This document shows, piece after piece, positions 56,616-64,000 of a stretch of 64,000 nt of DNA; positions within the stretch are counted from its first letter, which is position 1; every line of letters begins with the position of its first letter. The translations under genes were made by a program, and so were the position numbers. Location of the stretch: assembly GCA_902584805.1 (NCBI GenBank), contig CACIBE010000003.1, positions 1-64,000 of the forward strand. The letters run 5' to 3'. The DNA is from an uncultured Alphaproteobacteria bacterium (lineage in GTDB: Bacteria > Pseudomonadota > Alphaproteobacteria > HIMB59 > GCA-002718135). Under the pieces are notes generated by a model. That model did no database searches. It saw only the letters and a program-made list of their open reading frames with translations, and was not told the DNA's origin.

Positions 56616-59600
56616 TCCTTTTATTCATTTACGTTCTTTATCTTCATATTCTTTATCTGAAAGTACGCTAAAAATTACTAATTTAGTTGATCTTGCTAAA
56701 AAAAATGACATGCCTGCAATCGCCATTACAGATAATAATAATATGTTTGGAGTATTTGAATTTTCGAAAGAATGTGTAAAAAATAACATTCAGCCTATAA
56801 TTGGAACTTCAATAAATCTATTAGATATTATTGTAAATAATCAAATTTCCCAAGTTACATTTTTAGTTAAAAATGAAATTGGGTATAGAAATCTGTTAGA
56901 ATTAAGTTCACTTTCTCATCTTAATGAAGGAAATAATGTTGGTATACACTTTTCGCAATTAGAAAAATTTTCTGAAGGTTTATTTTGTTATATAGGTGGT
57001 GAATTTAATCCTCTACTTTTATTAAATAAAGAAAACAAAAAAAAAGATATCATTCAATTAATAGTTAATTTTAAAAAAGTTTTTAAACAAAATTTTCTTT
57101 TTGAAATTCAAAGAATAAATGATCAAAATATAGATGTTTTTGAAAAAGAATTTATTAATTTATCAAAGGAATTTGATATACCCCTTATTGGTTCAAATAA
57201 TATTAAGTACGCAAATAAAGATGATTATTCAGCTCATGATGCATTACTATGTATTGCTCAAAAATCTACAATTAATAATTCTCAAAGAAATACTTCAAAT
57301 GAAAATATTTATTTTAAGTCAAATGAAGAAATGTTTTCAAATTTTGAAGACATTCCTGAGATAATACAAAATAATTTAAATATTTCTCTATCTTGTAATT
57401 ATTTTCCTGAATCAACAAAACCACAATTACCGGAATTTAAAAATGATTTAGATCTATCAGCAGAAGATTTTTTATTAAAAACGTCAGAATTAGGACTTGG
57501 AAATAAAATAAAAGAAAAGAATATTAAGAATATAGAAATTTACACAGATAGATTGAAATATGAAAATGAAATCATCATTAGAATGGGGTTTGCTGGATAT
57601 TTTTTAATAGTAGCAGATTTTGTTAATTGGGCTAAAGAGCAATCCATCCCTGTTGGTCCTGGAAGAGGATCAGGTGCTGGCAGTTTAGTAGCTTGGTGTT
57701 TAGGGATAACAGATTTAGATCCATTAGAATATGAATTATTATTTGAAAGATTCTTAAATCCAGAAAGAGTGTCAATGCCAGATTTTGACATAGATTTTTG
57801 TCAAACTAGAAGAGATGAAGTCATCGAATACGTAAATAATAAATATGGAAGTGAATGTGTTGCTCATATAATTACATTTGGAACACTTGCATCTAGAGCT
57901 GCGGTGAGAGATATTGGCAGAGTTTTGGAAGTGCCTTATGGAGAGGTAGACTCTTTTGCTAAACTAATACCTTTTAATCCCTCAAATCCACTGACTTTAA
58001 GTGAGTCAATTAAATCTGAAAGAAGTTTACAAGAAAGGATAAGCAGTGATGAAAGAATTTCAAATATTATTGATGTGAGTCTTAAAATTGAAGGTACTCA
58101 CAGACATGCTTCAACACATGCTGCAGGAGTTGTTATTGGTCATGAGAAATTATCTAAAGTAGTTCCTTTATATAAAGATCAAAATACCAATACAAATGCA
58201 ACACAATTTTCGATGAAATACGTTGAAGAAGCTGGTTTAATAAAATTTGATTTTCTTGGATTAACCACATTATCAATCATTGATGATTGCATAAAATTAA
58301 TAGTTAAAGAAAATAAAAATTTTTTAATAAATAAAATTCCTCTAAATGATACAAAAACCTATGATCAGTTAAGCAAGGGTGATACAGTAGGAATATTCCA
58401 ATTAGAAAGTAATGGTATGGGTAGCGTCCTTCGCCAATTGCAACCTGATAGGTTTGAAGAAATAATTGCTGTAGTTGCTTTGTTTAGACCTGGGCCAATG
58501 GATAATATTCCTTCTTTTTGTAATAGAAAACATGGACGTGAAGAAATCAAATATCTTCATTCTATGTTAGAAGACGTCTTAAAAGAAACTTATGGAATAA
58601 TTGTTTATCAAGAACAAGTAATGCAGATTGCACAAGTTTTATCAAATTATTCTTTAGGTGAAGCAGACCTACTAAGAAGAGCAATGGGAAAAAAAATTCA
58701 GAAAGAAATGGATATGCAAAAATCAAGATTTATAGAAGGAGCTGTTCAAAATAATATTGATAAAAAAGAAGCTTCAAAAATATTTGATTTAGTTGATAAA
58801 TTTGCAGGGTATGGTTTTAATAAAAGTCATGCTGCAGCATATGCTTTAATATCTTATCAAACCGCTTATTTAAAAGCTAATTTTCCTCATGAATTTCTTA
58901 CAGCAACTTTAAACTATTCTATAGATAGAACAGAAAAAATTATTTTACTTAAACAAGAAATAGAAAGATTAAATATCAATTTTTTAAAGCCAGATATAAA
59001 TTTTTCTGATCCTTTATTTTCAATTGAAATAAATGACAATTTAAAATCAATAAGATTTGGATTAGCAGCAATCAAAGGTGTCGGAATAAAATCCATTTCT
59101 AGTATGGTTGATGAAAGAAATAGAAATGGCAAATTTAAAAGTATCATTGATTTTATGAATAGAGTTTCCAAGGAGGTAATAAATAAAAGACAACTTGAAA
59201 AACTTATTCAGGCTGGAGCTTTTGATAGTATTGAACCTAACAGATCGAAATTATTTAATAATGTATCAAAATTTGTTGAATTATTTGGAGGAGAAAAAAA
59301 TATCAATCAAGATATGCTTTTTGAAGAAAATGAGATTTCTTTTGAAGATAAAAACTTATTTAATCAAAATTATGAAAAATGGAAGAACGCAGAAATTTTA
59401 TCTAATGAATTAGAGGTTATTGGATTTTATTTTTCTGACCACCCATTAAATCATTATCCAAAAAAGTTTTTTGAATTAGAGAATATTATATCTTTTAGAA
59501 ACTATTCAGAAAGTTATGACTCAAACGCAATCAAAGCTTGCGGTGCTATTTTAGATATTAAGGAAAGATCAAATAAGGATGGAAAAAAATATGCATTTAT

Positions 59601-60012
59601 AACAGTATCAGAAACTAATTATCAATTTGAATTAACTATATTTAGTGAAAATTTATATAAATATCGATCATTATTAAAAGAAGGAAATTTATTAATATTT
59701 AATATTGATATTGTAAAAAGTAATACTGATACACGTTTTATAATAAGATCAATAGATTCTTTGGAGAAAATTTTTGTTAAAAATAATTATAAATTTAATA
59801 TTTATACAAATATTAATAACATTGATGAATTAAAAGATAATATTTTTGCAGAAAAAGAAAGTGGCAATTTTGATAATTTTATTGATGTCTTCATTACAGT
59901 GGATAAGAAATTAGTAAATTTTGATTTTAATAAATATTCAATTAAATCTTTTAAAAAACTAGACGATTTAAATAAATCAAAAATTCTAGATTATTCATTA
60001 GAAATATCTTGA
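56608..60012 (+). CDS. dnaE: DNA polymerase III alpha subunit
   Basis: 1134 residues, replicative polymerase. Catalytic aspartates are in MPDFDIDFCQTRRDEVI and a third in the palm; PVGPGRGSGAGSLVAWCLGI (20 residues), HAAGVVIG, FRPGPMDNIP and GFNKSHAAAYALISYQTAYL (20 residues) are standard C-family blocks. The PHP domain starts HLRSLSSYS: the second His of the usual HLRxHS motif is Leu11, so a PHP metal site is probably lost, and proofreading would depend on DnaQ. OB-fold and tau-binding tail at the C-terminus are diverged. Confidence 0.96.
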   Translation: MNNPFIHLRSLSSYSLSESTLKITNLVDLAKKNDMPAIAITDNNNMFGVFEFSKECVKNNIQPIIGTSINLLDIIVNNQISQVTFLVKNEIGYRNLLELSSLSHLNEGNNVGIHFSQLEKFSEGLFCYIGGEFNPLLLLNKENKKKDIIQLIVNFKKVFKQNFLFEIQRINDQNIDVFEKEFINLSKEFDIPLIGSNNIKYANKDDYSAHDALLCIAQKSTINNSQRNTSNENIYFKSNEEMFSNFEDIPEIIQNNLNISLSCNYFPESTKPQLPEFKNDLDLSAEDFLLKTSELGLGNKIKEKNIKNIEIYTDRLKYENEIIIRMGFAGYFLIVADFVNWAKEQSIPVGPGRGSGAGSLVAWCLGITDLDPLEYELLFERFLNPERVSMPDFDIDFCQTRRDEVIEYVNNKYGSECVAHIITFGTLASRAAVRDIGRVLEVPYGEVDSFAKLIPFNPSNPLTLSESIKSERSLQERISSDERISNIIDVSLKIEGTHRHASTHAAGVVIGHEKLSKVVPLYKDQNTNTNATQFSMKYVEEAGLIKFDFLGLTTLSIIDDCIKLIVKENKNFLINKIPLNDTKTYDQLSKGDTVGIFQLESNGMGSVLRQLQPDRFEEIIAVVALFRPGPMDNIPSFCNRKHGREEIKYLHSMLEDVLKETYGIIVYQEQVMQIAQVLSNYSLGEADLLRRAMGKKIQKEMDMQKSRFIEGAVQNNIDKKEASKIFDLVDKFAGYGFNKSHAAAYALISYQTAYLKANFPHEFLTATLNYSIDRTEKIILLKQEIERLNINFLKPDINFSDPLFSIEINDNLKSIRFGLAAIKGVGIKSISSMVDERNRNGKFKSIIDFMNRVSKEVINKRQLEKLIQAGAFDSIEPNRSKLFNNVSKFVELFGGEKNINQDMLFEENEISFEDKNLFNQNYEKWKNAEILSNELEVIGFYFSDHPLNHYPKKFFELENIISFRNYSESYDSNAIKACGAILDIKERSNKDGKKYAFITVSETNYQFELTIFSENLYKYRSLLKEGNLLIFNIDIVKSNTDTRFIIRSIDSLEKIFVKNNYKFNIYTNINNIDELKDNIFAEKESGNFDNFIDVFITVDKKLVNFDFNKYSIKSFKKLDDLNKSKILDYSLEIS

Positions 60013-60059
60013 AAAAATAATTCATTATAATATTAGGTCAAATAAATTAAATCTAGCAC

Positions 60060-60105
60060 ACAGAAAAAACCGGTGTTTTTATTTCTGTGGAGGTTAAACC
60101 GGGAG
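60060..60105 (+). promoter_or_regulatory. rpsB leader: hairpin plus pseudoknot over the ribosome-binding site
   Basis: ACAGAAA (60060-60066) pairs with TTTCTGT (60082-60088), and inside it AAAC with GTTT. The apical CCGGT (60070-60074) is complementary to ACCGG (60098-60102), which runs into the GGGAG ribosome site of rpsB. This matches the concept of S2 autoregulatory leaders known in proteobacteria, including one reported for Pelagibacter. Fold is by eye. Confidence 0.65.
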
Positions 60106-60110
60106 TAAAT

Positions 60111-60866
60111 ATGAATTTACCAGAAGTTAAAATTGAAGATCTCTTAGAATCAGGTGTACATTTTGGTCACAATGTAAGAAGATGGAACCCTAAGATGCAA
60201 GAGTATATCTACGGTGTCAGAAATAATATACATATTTTTGATTTAAGAATTACTTTGGATTTATTAAATACAGCACTTACAAAAATACACGAAACTGTAT
60301 CAAAATCAGGAAAGATTCTTTTCGTAGGCACTAAAAAACAGTGCAGCGATGTTGTTAAAGAATTAGCAATGCTAAATAATAACTACTATGTAAATAAAAG
60401 ATGGTTAGGAGGAACTCTAACTAATTGGAAAACAATATCAAACTCAATTAAAAGACTTGAAGAAATTGAATTATTTTTACAAAATAATGATCAATCAAAA
60501 AATTTATCTAAAAAAGAATTACTAGATATTTCAAGAGAAAAACAAAAACTTGATTTAAATATTGGTGGTATCAGATCTCTTAATGGAAAACCTGATTTAT
60601 TGGTTATCTTTGATGTAATAAAGGATAAAATAGCAGTACGAGAAGCAAATAAACTTAAAATTCCTGTTGTTGCTATTGTAGATTCCAATGGTGATCCAGA
60701 AAATATTGATTATGTGATTCCTGGGAATGATGATGCACTTAGATCTATCAATCTTTACAAAAATTATTTTTTTGCAACTATTCAAGATGCAACAAATTTT
60801 CTAAATCAATCTAATGAAAACGAAAATGAAAAAAGTGATGATAATTTAAAAAAGGATGAGCAATAA
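60111..60866 (+). CDS. rpsB: 30S ribosomal protein S2
   Basis: 251 residues from the ATG at 60111, preceded by GGGAG; a GTG at 60087 in the same frame would add eight residues that lie in the leader hairpin. [43 protein letters not shown], and [20 protein letters not shown] (20 residues) are diagnostic. The C-terminus is an acidic tail (about 235-251). One-base overlap with the following tsf. Confidence 0.97.
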   Translation: MNLPEVKIEDLLESGVHFGHNVRRWNPKMQEYIYGVRNNIHIFDLRITLDLLNTALTKIHETVSKSGKILFVGTKKQCSDVVKELAMLNNNYYVNKRWLGGTLTNWKTISNSIKRLEEIELFLQNNDQSKNLSKKELLDISREKQKLDLNIGGIRSLNGKPDLLVIFDVIKDKIAVREANKLKIPVVAIVDSNGDPENIDYVIPGNDDALRSINLYKNYFFATIQDATNFLNQSNENENEKSDDNLKKDEQ

Positions 60867-61717
60867 TGTCAAGCATTACAGATTTAATTAAAGAATTAAG
60901 AGATAAAACTGGAGCTGGTTTTTTAGATTGCAAAAAATCTTTAGAAGAGAATAGTAATGATATCGAAAAATCTATAGAGGCTTTGAGAAAAAAAGGTTTA
61001 GCAAAGGCATCTAAAAAAAGTGATAGAGAGGCAAATGAAGGTGCTGTAGGTATTTACTCAAATAAAGATATTACAGTCTTAATTAAAGTAAATAGTGAAA
61101 CTGATTTTGCGGCAAAAAGCGATACCTTCCTCGATTTTCTTGATAATCTGGGATCACTGGTATTAAAAAATAATTCTAAAATTGATAAAAATGATCTTTT
61201 AAGCCTAAATTATGAAAATGGAACAATTAAAGATTATTTTGATTCAATGATTGCTAAAATTGGTGAAAATTTAATTTTAAATGATCTTTTAGTTAAAGAA
61301 AATAAAACCTCTTACTATTCTTATTACATTCACAATAGTTATAGGCCTAACATTGGAAAGATTATATCTTTATTAGAATTTAAATGTGCTAGTAAGAATC
61401 AAGAAATTGAGTCTATATCAAAAAATTTGTGTATGCATATTGCTGCAATGAAGCCTGAATCTATAGATATTAACGATTTGGATAAAAATATAGTTGAAAA
61501 GGAAAAAAAAATTCAAAGAGAGCTGATCTTAAATTCTGGAAAACCTTCCAACATAATTGATAAAATTTTAGATGGAAAAATGAAGAAATTTTACAGCGAA
61601 GTAACTTTATTGAATCAATCATATATTTTAGATCAAGACAAATCTGTAAAAGTTGTTTTAGATGAATATTCTAAATATGAATTCAAATTAATATCTTTTG
61701 AACTTATAAGTTTATAA
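60866..61717 (+). CDS. tsf: Elongation factor Ts
   Basis: 283 residues, nucleotide exchange factor for EF-Tu. The UBA-like N-terminus ([20 protein letters not shown], 20 residues), [18 protein letters not shown] and [13 protein letters not shown], with the TDFVA-like motif contacting EF-Tu, and [10 protein letters not shown] in the second half are typical. Cotranscribed with rpsB in the standard order. Confidence 0.96.
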   Translation: MSSITDLIKELRDKTGAGFLDCKKSLEENSNDIEKSIEALRKKGLAKASKKSDREANEGAVGIYSNKDITVLIKVNSETDFAAKSDTFLDFLDNLGSLVLKNNSKIDKNDLLSLNYENGTIKDYFDSMIAKIGENLILNDLLVKENKTSYYSYYIHNSYRPNIGKIISLLEFKCASKNQEIESISKNLCMHIAAMKPESIDINDLDKNIVEKEKKIQRELILNSGKPSNIIDKILDGKMKKFYSEVTLLNQSYILDQDKSVKVVLDEYSKYEFKLISFELISL

Positions 61718-61719
61718 TA

Positions 61720-62421
61720 ATGAGTAAGAGAATTTTACTTAAAATTTCTGGTGAGTCCTTAATGGGCTCATCTAATTATGGTATAGATGTTTCGACTATT
61801 AATAAAATTTCTAGTGAAATAAAGAATGTTTATAAAAAAAAATATCAAATTTGTTTAATTATTGGAGGTGGTAATATTTTTAGAGGAATTAAAGGTGCCT
61901 CAGAAGGAATTGATAGATCAACATCTGACTATATGGGGATGTTAGCAACAGTAATGAATGCTTTATCACTTCAAAGTAGTTTAGAAAAAATTGGTGTACC
62001 TACTAGAGTCCAATCTGCAATAACAATGTCTCAAATTGCAGAGCCTTACATAAGAAGAAGAGCAATAAGGCACTTAGAAAGAAATAGAATAGTTATTTTT
62101 GCTGCTGGTACGGGCAACCCCTTTTTTTCAACAGATACAGCTGCTACCTTAAGGGCTTCTGAACTAGATTGTAAGTTAATAATTAAAGCTACAAAAGTTA
62201 ATGGTATTTATAATAAAGATCCAATTAAGTATAAAAATGCTAAACTAATAAAAAATATTTCCTACAATGATGTTATAAATAAGAACTTACAAGTTATGGA
62301 TATTACTGCAATAAGTTTGGCAAAAGATACAAAAATACCAATTTTTATTACAAATATATTCAATAAAAATTCACTTATTAATGTTTTGAATCGTAAAGGT
62401 TCATATAGTAAGATAAGTTAA
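61720..62421 (+). CDS. pyrH: Uridylate kinase
   Basis: 233 residues, bacterial hexameric UMP kinase of the amino-acid-kinase fold, making [44 protein letters not shown] (20 residues), [20 protein letters not shown] (20 residues) and [13 protein letters not shown] are characteristic. Sits 3 bases after tsf and 2 before frr. Confidence 0.97.
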   Translation: MSKRILLKISGESLMGSSNYGIDVSTINKISSEIKNVYKKKYQICLIIGGGNIFRGIKGASEGIDRSTSDYMGMLATVMNALSLQSSLEKIGVPTRVQSAITMSQIAEPYIRRRAIRHLERNRIVIFAAGTGNPFFSTDTAATLRASELDCKLIIKATKVNGIYNKDPIKYKNAKLIKNISYNDVINKNLQVMDITAISLAKDTKIPIFITNIFNKNSLINVLNRKGSYSKIS

Positions 62422-62422
62422 T

Positions 62423-62965
62423 ATGTCTGATTTTGAAACTAAAATGAGCTCTGCCGTAATACATTATGAAAAAGAACTTAACACTTTAAGAACTTCAAGA
62501 GCAAATCCATCAATGCTTGATAGTATCTTTGTAGATGCTTACGGTGCTAAAACACCTTTAAATCAATTAGGGAATATTTCAATTCAAGATGCATCAACCA
62601 TAAGTATTCAAATATGGGATGTTTCATTAATTAAATCAATTGAAAATGCTATTACTGAATCTAATCTTGGAATTAATCCCCAAGTTGATGGTCAAATAAT
62701 TAGATTACCAATTCCAAAGCTTAGTGAAGAAAGAAGAAAAGAAATAATTAAAATTGCTTCTGAAATTGCAGAGAATTCAAGAATATCAATAAGAAATATA
62801 AGACGAGATTTCATAGAAACTTCTAAAAATGAAAAAAAGAACTCAAACCTTTCTGAAGATGACTTAAAAAGAAAAATTAATGAAATACAAAAGATAACTG
62901 ATAACAATATAGACAAAATTGACAAAATATTAGAAGCAAAAAAAATTGATATTTTGAAAGTATAA
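62423..62965 (+). CDS. frr: Ribosome recycling factor
   Basis: 180 residues. ELNTLRTSRANPSMLDSI, YGAKTPLNQLGNIS, ENAITESNLGINPQVDGQII (20 residues) and RLPIPKLSEERRKEIIKIA define RRF, which splits post-termination ribosomes with EF-G. Normal length; followed after two bases by uppS. Confidence 0.97.
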   Translation: MSDFETKMSSAVIHYEKELNTLRTSRANPSMLDSIFVDAYGAKTPLNQLGNISIQDASTISIQIWDVSLIKSIENAITESNLGINPQVDGQIIRLPIPKLSEERRKEIIKIASEIAENSRISIRNIRRDFIETSKNEKKNSNLSEDDLKRKINEIQKITDNNIDKIDKILEAKKIDILKV

Positions 62966-62967
62966 GT

Positions 62968-63648
62968 TTGAATAAATTAGAGCATATAGCATTTATACTT
63001 GATGGAAATAAAAGATGGGCCAAAAAAAATAATTTTTCAAATTTGATTGGCTATTCAAAAGGTTTTGAAAACATTAAAAACTTAGTAAATTTTTCATTAA
63101 ATATAAAACTAAAAAATCTTACACTTTATGCATTATCTTCAGAAAATTTTCATAGATCTTCATTAGATTTAATCTATGATATAATTTACAAAAATTTTTC
63201 TAAATATTTTGAAGATCTGGTTGTTGATAATGGTGTTAAAATAAAAATATTTGGTTCTAGAAAAAACTTACCAAACAAAATATTAGATATATTTGAAAAT
63301 ATAGAAAAATTATCTTTAAACAATAACACATTAAATTTGAACATAGCCTTTAATTATGGCTTCAAAGATGAAATTAAAAAAGTATTAAAAAAAGTTAAGG
63401 ATAATAGTTTAGAAATTGATTTAAATAATGAGCAAGAAATTGATAAATTATTCGATATTGGTAAATTTCCTGATCCAGATATTCTTATAAGAACAGGTGG
63501 ATATAAAAGATTAAGTAATTTTATTATGTATAATTTAACATATACTGAATTTTTCTTCACAGATACGTTGTGGCCTGATTTTTCTGAGGAAGAATTTAAT
63601 GGTATCATTAAAGAATATTCAAATATTAGAAGAAAATATGGTTTATAA
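62968..63648 (+). CDS. uppS: Isoprenyl transferase (undecaprenyl diphosphate synthase type), divergent
   Basis: 226 residues, cis-prenyltransferase making the undecaprenyl carrier. HIAFILDGNKRWAKKNN keeps the catalytic Asp; YALSSENFHRS, LIRTGGYKRLSNFIMYNLTY (20 residues) and TEFFFTDTLWPDF match UppS. Odd points: TTG start; the GNGRWA motif is GNKRWA; the R-x3-G-H region (Arg39/His43 in E. coli) reads NLIGY, losing both; EHR is YKR. Other diphosphate-binding arginines remain, so activity is likely. Overlaps cdsA by 11 bases. Confidence 0.92.
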   Translation: MNKLEHIAFILDGNKRWAKKNNFSNLIGYSKGFENIKNLVNFSLNIKLKNLTLYALSSENFHRSSLDLIYDIIYKNFSKYFEDLVVDNGVKIKIFGSRKNLPNKILDIFENIEKLSLNNNTLNLNIAFNYGFKDEIKKVLKKVKDNSLEIDLNNEQEIDKLFDIGKFPDPDILIRTGGYKRLSNFIMYNLTYTEFFFTDTLWPDFSEEEFNGIIKEYSNIRRKYGL

Positions 63649-64000
63649 AAATTTTTTATTAAGATTTTTATTTGCAGTAATTATTTTATCTATATATTTT
63701 ATTATTTCTTATATTGATTTTAATCTAGTATTTTATTTAATACTCTTAATATATTTTATTATTCTTTTAGAAATCATTATATATTTTAAAACATATAAAT
63801 TCATACCAATTATTTATATTGCTTTGTCCTTAATATGTTTTTTTAATATTGATTTTAAAGAATTAAAAATTTTAGATTTTAACCTTTTACTTATTATCAT
63901 AATTACTTTTGATATGTTCTCTTATTTTTTTGGGAAGGCTATAGGTAAAACTAAATTAATTAATATCAGTCCTAAAAAAACAATTGAAGGATTGGTTGGC
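63638..64000 (+). CDS. cdsA: Phosphatidate cytidylyltransferase, 3' end cut by window
   Basis: 121 residues visible, with no stop before the window ends. The N-terminal part is very hydrophobic with several membrane helices. DMFSYFFGKAIGKTKLINIS (20 residues) followed by PKKTIEGLVG is the CdsA signature (SPKKTxEG). It makes CDP-diacylglycerol from phosphatidate and CTP. The gene starts inside uppS, matching the usual frr-uppS-cdsA order; dxr and rseP would be expected beyond the edge. Confidence 0.92.
   Translation, partial: MVYKNFLLRFLFAVIILSIYFIISYIDFNLVFYLILLIYFIILLEIIIYFKTYKFIPIIYIALSLICFFNIDFKELKILDFNLLLIIIITFDMFSYFFGKAIGKTKLINISPKKTIEGLVG

Noticed and set aside
60087-60110. Upstream GTG start for rpsB adding eight residues
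   Set aside because: The GTG lies at the foot of the leader hairpin without a suitable ribosome site, and S2 proteins normally begin near the ATG at 60111, which has GGGAG before it.

Overview
The window is a compact, strongly AT-rich (about 30% GC by eye) bacterial chromosome segment of alphaproteobacterial type. This rests on gene order and protein style: infA-yacG-tRNA-Phe, tig-clpP-clpX-lon-hupB followed by an uninterrupted nuoA-N operon, nuoN-birA-coaX-rnj, proS-lolC-lolD-dnaE, and rpsB-tsf-pyrH-frr-uppS-cdsA. A short proline-tRNA ligase and a short-form HisG fit too. The low GC, spacing of only a few bases, many ATGA/TAATG overlaps, convergent genes overlapping at their ends, and no transposons, phage genes or CRISPR arrays suggest a streamlined marine lineage (Pelagibacterales or the HIMB59/AEGEAN-169 group). 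That placement is inference; a marker-gene tree would settle it.

Layout. 1-2408: tail of a DsbA/HCCA-isomerase family gene, a tiny membrane protein and the ABC-F ATPase uup. 2416-10765: a catabolic island with an HpaI-like aldolase divergent from a sugar-type ABC importer (binding protein, two permeases, no ATPase), a two-part ADP-ribosylglycohydrolase-family protein, an aldo/keto reductase and an MFS transporter; a perfect 16-bp palindrome lies in the divergent promoter region. 10762-12184: Nit-type amidase and a methyltransferase. 12350-14280: MntR-like regulator divergent from a predicted 10-TM metal exporter, then two very small proteins. 14273-18040: murA, hisG, hisD, infA, yacG, tRNA-Phe. 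18264-24378: accessory stretch with a family 9 glycosyltransferase, two polar amino acid permeases without partners, an iolE-like gene, cytochrome c', a class I amidotransferase and glpK.

24382-29574 (minus strand): parE, and a nitrogen module in which an aminotransferase gene, glnB and glnA form one operon. Two tandem copies of the glnA-type glutamine riboswitch aptamer lie between glnB and glnA, followed by a terminator-like hairpin. GlnB has an altered T-loop and GlnA has lost the usual surroundings of its adenylylation tyrosine, so direct RNA sensing of glutamine may carry much of the control. This is the most interesting part of the window.

29627-64000 is almost wholly housekeeping: tRNA-His, tRNA-Leu, protein quality control, HU, tRNA-Val, tRNA-Asp, complex I, cofactor enzymes, RNase J, ProRS, lipoprotein sorting, DNA polymerase III alpha, and the translation/undecaprenyl/phospholipid cluster ending in a truncated cdsA. 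The rpsB leader can fold into a pseudoknot over the ribosome-binding site. No gene-free stretch exceeds 300 bases; the longest are 27832-28078 (riboswitches) and 18041-18263 (inverted repeats, otherwise unexplained).
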